This document shows, piece by piece, positions 46,385 through 54,802 of a stretch of DNA of 64,000 bases. The position numbers and the translations under genes were made by a program. The stretch lies in NCBI GenBank assembly GCA_036376245.1, contig DASVAS010000035.1, positions 1 through 64,000 of the forward strand. Direction: 5' to 3'. This stretch comes from DATARR01 sp036376245 (GTDB lineage Bacteria > Acidobacteriota > Thermoanaerobaculia > Multivoradales > UBA5704). The notes below the pieces were generated by a model, which saw only the letters and a program-made list of their open reading frames with translations, searched no databases and was not told the origin of the DNA. Position 1 is the first letter of the stretch. Each line of letters begins with the position of its first letter.

Positions 46385-48376
46385 ATGGCAGGCTTTCAGC
46401 TCGTATCTCGTTTCACGCCTCAGGGGGACCAGCCCGAGGCCATCCGCCAGCTCACCGAGGGGGTCCTGCGGGGGGACAAGGAACAGGTCCTCCTCGGCGT
46501 CACCGGGTCCGGCAAGACCTTCAGCATCGCCAAGGTCATCGAGGCGGTGAACCGCCCGACCCTGATCCTCTCGCACAACAAGACCCTGGCCGCGCAGCTC
46601 TTCCAGGAGTTCCGCAGCTTCTTCCCCCACAACGCCGTCGAGTACTTCGTCTCCTACTACGACTATTACCAGCCGGAGGCGTACGTCCCGGCCACGGACA
46701 CGTACATCGAGAAGGAGACCAGCATCAACGAGGAGATCGAGCGCCTGCGCCTGCGGGCCACCAAGGCGCTGTTCGAGCGCCGGGACGTGGTGATCGTGGC
46801 GTCGGTCTCCTGCATTTACGGTCTCGGCTCGCCGGAAGCCTTCTTCGGCATGCTCCAGTTCTTCAGCCGCGGCGACTCCGAGGGCATGGACCCGGTGCTC
46901 AAGCGGCTGGTGGACATGCAGTACGAGCGCACCCAGCTAGACCTCTACCACGGCAGCTTCCGGGTGCGCGGCGACGTGCTGGAGATCCTGCCGGCCTACG
47001 AGGACCTCGGGATACGGGTCGAGTACTTCGGGGACGAGATCGAGCGCATCACCCGCTTCGACGTGCTGCGCGGCGAGAGCCTCATCGAGGTGGACCGCCT
47101 GGCGCTCTACCCCAAGACCCACTACGTGACGCCGAAGTCGCGGCTGGAGCGGGCGGTCGAGACCATCGCGGACGAGCTGCGCTGGCGTCTCGACGAGCTG
47201 GAGGTCCAGGGCAAGCTGCTGGAGCGCCAGCGGCTGGAGCAGCGGACCCGGTTCGACCTCGAGATGCTGAAGGAGATCGGCTACTGCCACGGCATCGAGA
47301 ACTACTCCCGGCACCTCTCGGGCCGCGCCCCCGGCGAGCCGCCGCCGACGCTCTTCGACTACTTCCCCGAGGACTTCCTCCTGGTGGTGGACGAGAGCCA
47401 CCAGACCATCCCGCAGGTGCGGGGCATGTACCACGGCGACCGCTCCCGCAAGTCCACCCTGGTGGACTTCGGCTTCCGCCTCCCCTCGGCGCTGGACAAC
47501 CGGCCGCTGACCTTCGAAGAGTTCGACGCCCGCATGGGGCAGCGGATCTACGTCTCGGCGACGCCGGCCCCCTGGGAGCTGGAGCGCACCGGCGGCGTCA
47601 TCGTGGAGCAGCTCATCCGCCCCACCGGCCTGCTGGACCCGGTCATCGAGGTGCGCGCCGCCCAGGGCCAGGTGGACGACCTGCTGGGGGAGATCCGCAA
47701 GATCGTCGCGAAGAAGGAGCGGGTCCTGGTGACCACCCTCACCAAGCGGATGGCCGAGGAGCTGACGCAGTACCTCAATGAGCTGAACATCCGCGTCCGC
47801 TACATGCACAGCGACGTCGAGACCCTGGAGCGGGTGGAGATCGTGACGGCGCTGCGGCGCGGCGAGTTCGACGTGCTGGTGGGGATCAACCTCCTGCGCG
47901 AGGGTCTGGACCTGCCGGAGGTCTCCCTGGTGGCCATCCTGGACGCCGACAAGGAGGGCTTCCTGCGCAGCGAGACCTCGCTGATCCAGACCTCGGGGCG
48001 CGCCGCCCGCAACGTCAACGGCCGGGTGATCTTCTACGCCGACCAGTTCACCGACTCCATGCGGCGGGCCATCGACGAGACCGAGCGCCGCCGCGTCAAG
48101 CAGCGGGCCCACAACGAGGAGCACGGCATCGAGCCGGCGACCATCCTGAAGGACATCCACAACCCGCTGGTGGCGATGAGCAATCTGGACCTCTACTCGG
48201 CGGGCCCGACGCGCCTCTCCGAGACCGCGGGCGACATGGAGCTCCCCCTGGCCGAACGGATCTCCCGCCTGGAGAAGGAGATGCGCGCCGCCGCCAAGCG
48301 CCTGGAGTTCGAGGAAGCCGCCACGCTGCGCGACCAGATCAAGGAGCTGCGGGAGCTGCAGATCTACGCCGGCTAG
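46385..48376 (+). CDS. uvrB: Excinuclease ABC subunit B
   Basis: The 663-residue helicase-like damage verifier of nucleotide excision repair is complete. Walker A is GVTGSGKTFSIAKV (about 38-51); the beta-hairpin region is VEYFVSYYDYYQPEAYVP; Walker B is VVDESHQTIPQ; motif VI is QTSGRAARNVNGRVIFYAD. The C-terminal UVR domain (SRLEKEMRAAAKRLEFEEAA) binds UvrC. uvrC follows by 12 nt, an operon that pairs the two partner subunits. Confidence 0.98.
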   Translation: MAGFQLVSRFTPQGDQPEAIRQLTEGVLRGDKEQVLLGVTGSGKTFSIAKVIEAVNRPTLILSHNKTLAAQLFQEFRSFFPHNAVEYFVSYYDYYQPEAYVPATDTYIEKETSINEEIERLRLRATKALFERRDVVIVASVSCIYGLGSPEAFFGMLQFFSRGDSEGMDPVLKRLVDMQYERTQLDLYHGSFRVRGDVLEILPAYEDLGIRVEYFGDEIERITRFDVLRGESLIEVDRLALYPKTHYVTPKSRLERAVETIADELRWRLDELEVQGKLLERQRLEQRTRFDLEMLKEIGYCHGIENYSRHLSGRAPGEPPPTLFDYFPEDFLLVVDESHQTIPQVRGMYHGDRSRKSTLVDFGFRLPSALDNRPLTFEEFDARMGQRIYVSATPAPWELERTGGVIVEQLIRPTGLLDPVIEVRAAQGQVDDLLGEIRKIVAKKERVLVTTLTKRMAEELTQYLNELNIRVRYMHSDVETLERVEIVTALRRGEFDVLVGINLLREGLDLPEVSLVAILDADKEGFLRSETSLIQTSGRAARNVNGRVIFYADQFTDSMRRAIDETERRRVKQRAHNEEHGIEPATILKDIHNPLVAMSNLDLYSAGPTRLSETAGDMELPLAERISRLEKEMRAAAKRLEFEEAATLRDQIKELRELQIYAG

Positions 48377-48388
48377 CGCGCGGGATCG

Positions 48389-50209
48389 ATGGATCACCAC
48401 CACCACGAACAGCTCGCCGAACGCATCCGGTCCCTGCCGGACCGCCCGGGCATCTACATCTTCAAGGATGCCGACGGGAAGGTCCTGTACGTGGGCAAGG
48501 CGAAGTCCCTGCGCAAGCGGGCCGGCTCCTATCTGCTGCGCGACCACGAGCCGCGGCTGGCGGCCATGGTCTCCGAGGCCGTGGACCTGGAGCACGTGGT
48601 CACCGACACCGAGGCCGAGGCGCTCCTCCTCGAGAACAACTGGATCAAGGCCCGGCGGCCCCGGTACAACGTCCTGCTGCGGGACGACAAGACCTACCCC
48701 TACCTGAAGCTGACGATGCGGGACGAGTTCCCGCGCATCGCCTTCACCCGCCGCATCGTCAACGACGGCGCCGAGTACTTCGGCCCCTTCCTGCCCGGCG
48801 GGCTGGCGCGCAAGGCCATCAAGCTGGTCCAGAAGCTCTTCCAGGTGCGGGTCTGCCGTATCGAGGTGGACGGCTCCTGGCCCCGTCCCTGTCTCTATTA
48901 CGACATGCACCGCTGCCTCGGCCCCTGCGTGGCCCGCCTGACCACCCGGGAGGCCTACGGCGAGGCCGTGGAGCAGGCGCGGCTGTTCCTCGCCGGCAGG
49001 ACCGAGCCCCTGATCAAGCGCATCAAGCAGGAGATGTGGGAGGCCGCCGAGGCCATGGACTACGAGCGGGCGGCCCAGCTACGGGACACCCTGGCGGAGG
49101 TCGAGGCGGTCAGCCAGCGGCGCAAGCTCTCCTCGGTGGAGGAGGAGGACCTCGACGTCTACGGCTTCCACATCTCGGCCGGCAACGCCGCCGTGGTGGC
49201 CCTGATCATGCGCGGCGGCCAGATCCTGGACCGCCGGGAGTTGTTCTGGGAGTCGGTGGGGAACATCTCGCCGGAGTCGCTGCTCTCCGAAGTCCTGCCC
49301 CAGATCTATGACCGCACCACCTTCATCCCCAAGGAGATCCACCTGCCGGTGGCCATCGAGGGGGAGGAGGCGCTGTGCGAGTGGCTGTCGGAGAAGAAGG
49401 ACGAGCGGGTCTACATCCGCATGCCCTCCCGGGGCCTCAAGGCCGAGCGGGTCAAGCTCGCCATCCACAACGCCGAGCAGGCCTACAAGCGACGCTTCCG
49501 GGGGGCCGCGGAGTCCCCTGGGGCCGTGGCCCTGGAGAGGCATCTGGACCTGGCGGAGCCGCCGCGCCGCATCGAAGGCTTCGACATCTCCCACTTCCAG
49601 GGGGGCGAGACCGTGGCCTCCATGGTGGTCTGGGAGGAGGGCAAGATGCGCAAGGGCGAGTACCGCTCCTTCAACATCAAGGGCCTGACCCAGCCGGACG
49701 ACTTCGCCTCCATGCGCCAGGCGGTCGAGCGGCGCTACCGCCGGGTGCTGGAGGAGGTGGGGGCGATGCCGGACCTGATCCTCATCGACGGCGGCCTCGG
49801 GCAGCTCAACGCCGCCCTGGGGGCGCTGGCGGAGGTGGGGGTGGAGGAGACGGCGGTGATCTCCCTCGCCAAGCGGGAGGAGGAGGTCTACGTGCCGGGC
49901 GTGCCGGAGCCGCTGCGCCTGCGGCGGGACGATCCCGGCTTGCGATTGCTCCAGGAGATCCGCGACGAGGCCCACCGCTTCGCCGTCTCCCGCCATCGCG
50001 CCCGGCGCTCGGCGCGCACGCTCCACAGCAAGCTGGACGAGCTGGCCGGCATCGGCCCCCGCCGCCGCAAGCTTCTGCTCCAGGCCTTCGGCAGCGTCCA
50101 GGGGGTCCGCCAGGCGACCCTGGAGGATCTGCAGAACGCCCTGGGCGCGGTCACGGGGCGGCGGATCTTCGAGCAGCTCCACGCCGGGGAGGAGCCGCCG
50201 GCTCCCTGA
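48389..50209 (+). CDS. uvrC: Excinuclease ABC subunit C
   Basis: The 606-residue nuclease makes both incisions in excision repair. The N-terminal GIY-YIG domain has RPGIYIFKDADGKVLYVGKA; a Cys pattern follows near 157-180 (CRIEVDG, CLYYDMHRCLGPC); the UVR motif (MDYERAAQLRDTL) lies near 210-222; the RNase H-like domain has EGFDISHFQG; and the C-terminal helix-hairpin-helix pair has LAGIGPRRRKLLLQAFGSV. The N terminus starts with an odd His cluster (MDHHHHEQ). Its last 59 bp overlap the convergent glycosyltransferase gene. Confidence 0.98.
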   Translation: MDHHHHEQLAERIRSLPDRPGIYIFKDADGKVLYVGKAKSLRKRAGSYLLRDHEPRLAAMVSEAVDLEHVVTDTEAEALLLENNWIKARRPRYNVLLRDDKTYPYLKLTMRDEFPRIAFTRRIVNDGAEYFGPFLPGGLARKAIKLVQKLFQVRVCRIEVDGSWPRPCLYYDMHRCLGPCVARLTTREAYGEAVEQARLFLAGRTEPLIKRIKQEMWEAAEAMDYERAAQLRDTLAEVEAVSQRRKLSSVEEEDLDVYGFHISAGNAAVVALIMRGGQILDRRELFWESVGNISPESLLSEVLPQIYDRTTFIPKEIHLPVAIEGEEALCEWLSEKKDERVYIRMPSRGLKAERVKLAIHNAEQAYKRRFRGAAESPGAVALERHLDLAEPPRRIEGFDISHFQGGETVASMVVWEEGKMRKGEYRSFNIKGLTQPDDFASMRQAVERRYRRVLEEVGAMPDLILIDGGLGQLNAALGALAEVGVEETAVISLAKREEEVYVPGVPEPLRLRRDDPGLRLLQEIRDEAHRFAVSRHRARRSARTLHSKLDELAGIGPRRRKLLLQAFGSVQGVRQATLEDLQNALGAVTGRRIFEQLHAGEEPPAP

Positions 50210-51767
50210 CCCGGTCCGGCCGGGGCTTCCTCTTCAGGACGTAGACCTGCTGCTGGTTGCCCCGGAAGTTGGCGCCATGGGAGTGCGTGATGTCGCTTCC
50301 GAACCCGGCGACCAGGCTGTAGTCCTCCAGGATCTCGTCGGTGGCGGTTTTGCCGATCTTCAGGCCTCCCCGCGGGTTGGTGGGCATCCCCAGGACGAGG
50401 TAGTGGTAGCGCCGGCTGTAGATCCGCCGTTTCGCCCGCCCCCAGCTCTGGACGTCGGTCCTGCTTCCCAGGCTCGCGACGCGGCTGGGCAGGAAGGCCA
50501 CCTCCTCGGCGACCAGCACCTTGTCCCGCGGACCGACATGCCCGGCGAGCCAGTGGATGGCCTGCTCGCGGGAGTCCACGAGCGCGAGCTGATGCCGGAT
50601 GTACTGGTTCAGCGCCGGGGTGAAGAGGACGACGGGCAGCGCGGCGGCGGCGAGGTCCAACCAGAGGGGGCGGGAGATCCGCTGGCGGAGCGTGGAGTAG
50701 AGCAGGCCGATCAGCACACACGCCAGGGGGACGAAGGCGAGCAGGTTGCGGAAGGCGCGGAAGTCGTAGGACGCCAGGACGGCCCCCGTGGCTATGCCGA
50801 AGAGGAGCCAGCCCCAGAGGGCTCGCGCCCAGCGGCGGTCCCGGAACGCCAGGATCAGGCCGGCCGCGGCCAGGATCAGGAAGACGATCCCCACTTCCGG
50901 GTGGTTGAGCGGCAGGTCCCATTCCGCCCGGTGGACGGCCTGCTCCCAGTAGGACCCCATCTCGATGTTCTCGTAGAACGAGGACTGCATCCCCATGTAC
51001 TTGAGGACGTCGCCCGACCGCAGGACGAGCGGCGGATTGGCCGCTACGGTAGCCGCCGCGGACGCCGCGCCGGCGAGGACGAGCCGGCGCAGCTTCTCCC
51101 CCCAGGACGCGCTGGAGAGGAGCACCGCGAGGGCCACCGGGAGGCAGAGCAGGCCCGCCGGATATTTGCAGGCCGTCGCCAGGCCGACCATGACCCCTGC
51201 CAGGATCGCGTCGCGCCGCGGCCGGTCGCCTTCGCGCGCGCCCTCGGCGAAGAGAAAGGTGGCGAGGGCGAAGAAGACCACGTAGGGGTTGACGTTGACG
51301 ACGGCGCCGCGGATCACCAGCGCCGGGACCAGGGCCGCGAGCCAGGCGGCGGCCAGGCCGGCGGGGCGCCCCGCCAGACGCCGGGCGAGCACCCCGGTCA
51401 GGACCACGATCCCGAGCGAGAACGCGAGCGTCACCAGCCGGCCGACGACGATCAGCTCGGACGGCTCCAGGATGTCGTAGTACTGGGGCGGAAAGGGAGA
51501 GAAGTCCTCCTGGAGCGGATGGCCGTGGCCGGACGCGTACACGGGCGAGTAGACCGTGGCCGCGGCGGCGATGAGGTAGAGGGTGAGAGGGGGATAGAAA
51601 TACTCCGTCGGCTCCCAGGTCCTGTCCGAGACGAGATGGACGACCTGGTGCAGCACGTAGTTCTCATCCACATAGGAGCTGTAGGGCAGCCCGGCGGTGA
51701 GCGCCGGCAGGCGGACGGCCGCGGCGACGGCCAGGATCAGCAGCCATGGGACGAGCGACTTCTTCAT
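50151..51767 (-). CDS. GT39/PMT-like membrane glycosyltransferase
   Basis: From ATG 51767 the protein has 538 residues and about 10-12 transmembrane helices. The first periplasmic loop has the acidic pair SYVDENYV and EYFYPPLTLYL, typical of GT-C enzymes that use polyprenyl-linked sugars (PMT/ArnT/GT39). A soluble C-terminal part of about 120 residues follows, ending in a basic Pro/Ala tail (PPRRGAARRSAAP). The start is shared with a divergent promoter. Its 3' end overlaps uvrC tail to tail. The acceptor is unknown. Confidence 0.88.
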   Translation of the reverse strand: MKKSLVPWLLILAVAAAVRLPALTAGLPYSSYVDENYVLHQVVHLVSDRTWEPTEYFYPPLTLYLIAAAATVYSPVYASGHGHPLQEDFSPFPPQYYDILEPSELIVVGRLVTLAFSLGIVVLTGVLARRLAGRPAGLAAAWLAALVPALVIRGAVVNVNPYVVFFALATFLFAEGAREGDRPRRDAILAGVMVGLATACKYPAGLLCLPVALAVLLSSASWGEKLRRLVLAGAASAAATVAANPPLVLRSGDVLKYMGMQSSFYENIEMGSYWEQAVHRAEWDLPLNHPEVGIVFLILAAAGLILAFRDRRWARALWGWLLFGIATGAVLASYDFRAFRNLLAFVPLACVLIGLLYSTLRQRISRPLWLDLAAAALPVVLFTPALNQYIRHQLALVDSREQAIHWLAGHVGPRDKVLVAEEVAFLPSRVASLGSRTDVQSWGRAKRRIYSRRYHYLVLGMPTNPRGGLKIGKTATDEILEDYSLVAGFGSDITHSHGANFRGNQQQVYVLKRKPRPDRVREPAAPPRRGAARRSAAP

Positions 51768-51785
51768 GACCCCCCTGTTTGCCGT

Positions 51786-51791
51786 TATAAT
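51786..51791 (+). promoter_or_regulatory. -10 box of the J-like protein gene
   Basis: TATAAT (51786-51791) is a perfect -10 with 14 nt to the ATG at 51806, predicting a leader of about 8 nt and no Shine-Dalgarno sequence. A weak -35 (TTCATG) lies 17 nt upstream, inside the divergent glycosyltransferase start. Confidence 0.55.
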
Positions 51792-51805
51792 GTCATGTAT
51801 CGACA

Positions 51806-52615
51806 ATGGACAACGCCGCACAACGTCCCACGGAAGAGCAACTGCGTCTCTTCGCTGAAAAAATCGGCAGGCGTCTGGCCGATCGCCCGCCCAACCTCGA
51901 TCCCGAGGCGCACCGGGAGAGGATCGCCGGCCTGCTGCGTCTGGCCGGAGAATCGACCTTCTATCAGATCCTCGACGTACCCCCCACGGCGACGGCTCAG
52001 GAGATTCACGAGGCATACGATCAGGTCGCCCGGCTCGTCCATCCCTGGAACGCCCGGCACCTGGGGCTGGACGGGCGCGAAGGCGTGCTGGAGATGCTCT
52101 TCGAGCGGCTCACCCAGGCCTACCTGACCCTGTTCGAGCCGGAGCGGCGGAAGGAGTACGACCGCGATCTCTCCCCCGAGGCCTGGAAGGCGGCGGGCCC
52201 CGAGCCCGACCGCCGGGTAGAGGTGGCGCGGCAGTACTACGACCGCGCCCGCGAGCTGGCCGCCAGCGACGAGTTCCATCAGGCCATCGAGCTGGTCCAG
52301 CAGTCGGTCCGTGCCGATTCCCGCCCCGAATACCATGCTCTGCTGGGAAAGCTGCAGGCGAAGAACTCGGATCCACGCCGGCTGCGCGCCGCCGCGGAGA
52401 ACCTCCAGCGGGCCCTGGAGCTGGGCTCCCGGGACGTCGAGCTGCGGGCCGCCCTCGACCAGGTCCAACGCCGCCTCCGGGGAGAGGAGGCGGCCGGGCC
52501 GGAGCCCGCCAGGCGGTCCTGGAGCGGCGGCCGCGAGGTGCCGGAGGTGGAGGTCGTCGATCCGGACGAGGAGATCGACGTGCCGCTGTACGAGCGCAAG
52601 CGCTACCGCCGCTAG
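51806..52615 (+). CDS. J-domain-like protein with altered HPD motif and TPR-like repeats
   Basis: The 269 residues contain a J-like region (about 50-115): FYQILDVPPTATAQEIHEAY, then ARLVHPWNARHLG and LTQAYLTLFEPERRKEYDRD. In true DnaJ proteins the loop is HPD; here it reads HPW, so stimulation of DnaK ATPase is doubtful. The second half has two or three helical TPR-like repeats (YYDRARELAASDEFHQAIEL, RLRAAAENLQRALELG), then an acidic linker. It may be a scaffold or adaptor. Confidence 0.82.
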   Translation: MDNAAQRPTEEQLRLFAEKIGRRLADRPPNLDPEAHRERIAGLLRLAGESTFYQILDVPPTATAQEIHEAYDQVARLVHPWNARHLGLDGREGVLEMLFERLTQAYLTLFEPERRKEYDRDLSPEAWKAAGPEPDRRVEVARQYYDRARELAASDEFHQAIELVQQSVRADSRPEYHALLGKLQAKNSDPRRLRAAAENLQRALELGSRDVELRAALDQVQRRLRGEEAAGPEPARRSWSGGREVPEVEVVDPDEEIDVPLYERKRYRR

Positions 52616-52654
52616 GGGAAGTCCCTTCCTTCCGTTCTTGTTTCTTCTTCGGGG

Positions 52655-52660
52655 TAGAAT
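52655..52660 (+). promoter_or_regulatory. -10 box of rnpB
   Basis: TAGAAT (52655-52660) lies 5-8 nt before the start of the P1 helix of RNase P RNA, as expected for a promoter setting the mature 5' end. The -35 is poor. Confidence 0.55.
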
Positions 52661-52664
52661 CCCC

Positions 52665-53083
<419 letters not shown>

Positions 53084-53084
53084 C

Positions 53085-54002
53085 TTGATCCCCCCCGCTC
53101 AACTCCCTCCTCCCGCCGGTCCCGGCGACCGGGTGGGAGTCGCCGCGCTCTCGGGCGTCCTCGACCCTCAGAAGCTGGACGCCGGCGTGGCGGCCCTGCG
53201 GCGGCTCGGCTTCGAGCCGGTGCTGGCCTCCAACCTCAGCTCCCGCTCCCCGGAAGGCTTCTTCGCCGGCACGGACGCCGAGCGTCTCGACGCCTTCCAC
53301 CGGCTGGCGGCGGACCCGGACCTCTCCGCCATCTTCTTCGCCCGCGGCGGGCACGGCCTGCTGCGGCTGCTGCCGGCGCTGGACTGGGACCTCCTGCGCC
53401 GCCATCCCCGCGCCTACGTGGGTTATTCGGACCTGACGCCGTTCCTGCTGGAGCTGGCGCGCCGCCTGGGCCTGGTGGGGTTCCACGGTCCCCTGGTGGC
53501 CGGCGAGCTGGCGCGAGGTCTCAGCCCGGAGGAGGAGGATTCCCTGCTGGGCGCTCTGGCGGGCCGATATCCCGCCGAGCAGCCGTTCGCGCGCTGGCTG
53601 CGGGAACCGCGGGGAGAGGTCCACGGCCCTCTCCTGGGCGGCTGCCTGAGCCTCCTCACGGCCACGTTGGGCACCCCTTTCGCGCCGGAGCTGGCGGGGG
53701 GAGTCGTCTTCTGGGAGGACGTCAATGAGCCGCCGTACCGCGTGGACCGCATGTTGACCCACCTGGGCCTGTCGGGTAATCTCGCGAATATCGCGGGTAT
53801 GATCGTCGGCCATATCGGGGACGGCCAGGGGCCGGACGGAGCCCCGGCGGACTGGCCGGCGCTGGTGGGCGGCAGCGTCGCCGGGTACTCCTGGCCTCTC
53901 GCCTGGGGTCTCGAGAGCGGTCACTTCGCTCCCAACCGCACGCTCCCTGTGGGCCTGCCCGCGCGTCTGGAAGACGGGCGTCTCGTGCTCGGCGAAGGAT
54001 AG
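53085..54002 (+). CDS. Muramoyltetrapeptide (L,D-) carboxypeptidase, LdcA/S66 family
   Basis: The 305 residues match S66 serine peptidases that trim D-Ala from murein tetrapeptides during recycling. The catalytic triad is visible: Ser115 in VGYSDLTPF, Glu211 in VFWEDVNEPPYRVD, and His280 in ESGHFAPN. There is no signal peptide, in line with a cytosolic enzyme. The only suitable start is TTG at 53085, next to the rnpB 3' end; the 3' strand of RNase P helix P1 contains GGAG about 13 nt upstream. Together with nagZ this suggests peptidoglycan recycling. Confidence 0.92.
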   Translation: MIPPAQLPPPAGPGDRVGVAALSGVLDPQKLDAGVAALRRLGFEPVLASNLSSRSPEGFFAGTDAERLDAFHRLAADPDLSAIFFARGGHGLLRLLPALDWDLLRRHPRAYVGYSDLTPFLLELARRLGLVGFHGPLVAGELARGLSPEEEDSLLGALAGRYPAEQPFARWLREPRGEVHGPLLGGCLSLLTATLGTPFAPELAGGVVFWEDVNEPPYRVDRMLTHLGLSGNLANIAGMIVGHIGDGQGPDGAPADWPALVGGSVAGYSWPLAWGLESGHFAPNRTLPVGLPARLEDGRLVLGEG

Positions 54003-54007
54003 GTCGA

Positions 54008-54802
54008 ATGGCCAACACAGTGTTCAAGACCACCAGCGGTGGCAGCGGCGGCGCCGGCGAAGGCAGGCGGGGGGGCTACGCCTTCGACCTCAAGGCCGGG
54101 GAGTACATCTTCAAAGAGGGCGAGCTGGGGACGGAGATGTACATCATCAACGAGGGCAAGGTGGAGATCCTCAACCAGGTCGGCGACGAGGAGCAGGTGC
54201 TCGCCACCCTGGAGAAGGGGGACTTCTTCGGCGAGATGTCCGTGCTGGAGGACCTGCCCCGCGCCGCCTCGGCCCGCGCGGCCACCGACGTCCGCCTGCT
54301 GGAGATCAACGGCTCCACCTTCGACCAGCTCCTGCGCGGCAATCCGGAGATCGCCGTGCGCATGATGCGCAAGCTCTCCCGCCGCCTGCGCGAGACGGAC
54401 GAGATGCTGAAGTCCGTGCTGGGCACCAAGGTGACCTCCCGCGAGATGCCCCGGCCCGACGCGCAGGTCGCGGCGGAGGGGCCGGAGCGCCTGGTGCACG
54501 CTCCGTCCGGCATGGAGTTCCCCCTCTCGACCGGCTCGGAGACCACCATCGGCCGCAAGGATCCGGTGACCGGGATCTACCCCGACATCGACCTCACGCC
54601 GGTGGACAACCAGCGCTCGGTGAGCCGTCGCCACGCCAAGATCTACCGCCGCGGCAGCAAGTACTTCTTCGGCGAGGAGATCGGCACCATGAACAGCACC
54701 TTCCTCAACGGCAAGCGTCTGGAGACCGGCATCCCCTCGGAGATCCGCCAGGGGGATGAGCTGCGCTGCGGCGTGGTGGTCCTCCGCTTCGAGGCTCCGT
54801 AG
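54008..54802 (+). CDS. Cyclic-nucleotide-binding domain plus FHA domain protein
   Basis: The 264 residues contain a Crp-type cNMP domain (about 25-140: AGEYIFKEGELGTEMYIINE, EKGDFFGEMSVLEDLPRAAS) and a C-terminal FHA domain (about 165-264: TTIGRKDPVTGIYPDIDLT, RSVSRRHAKIYRRG, NSTFLNGKRL). FHA domains bind phosphothreonine. There is no DNA-binding helix-turn-helix, so it is a signalling adaptor rather than a transcription factor. It starts 5 nt behind ldcA; recG overlaps its end. Confidence 0.92.
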   Translation: MANTVFKTTSGGSGGAGEGRRGGYAFDLKAGEYIFKEGELGTEMYIINEGKVEILNQVGDEEQVLATLEKGDFFGEMSVLEDLPRAASARAATDVRLLEINGSTFDQLLRGNPEIAVRMMRKLSRRLRETDEMLKSVLGTKVTSREMPRPDAQVAAEGPERLVHAPSGMEFPLSTGSETTIGRKDPVTGIYPDIDLTPVDNQRSVSRRHAKIYRRGSKYFFGEEIGTMNSTFLNGKRLETGIPSEIRQGDELRCGVVVLRFEAP

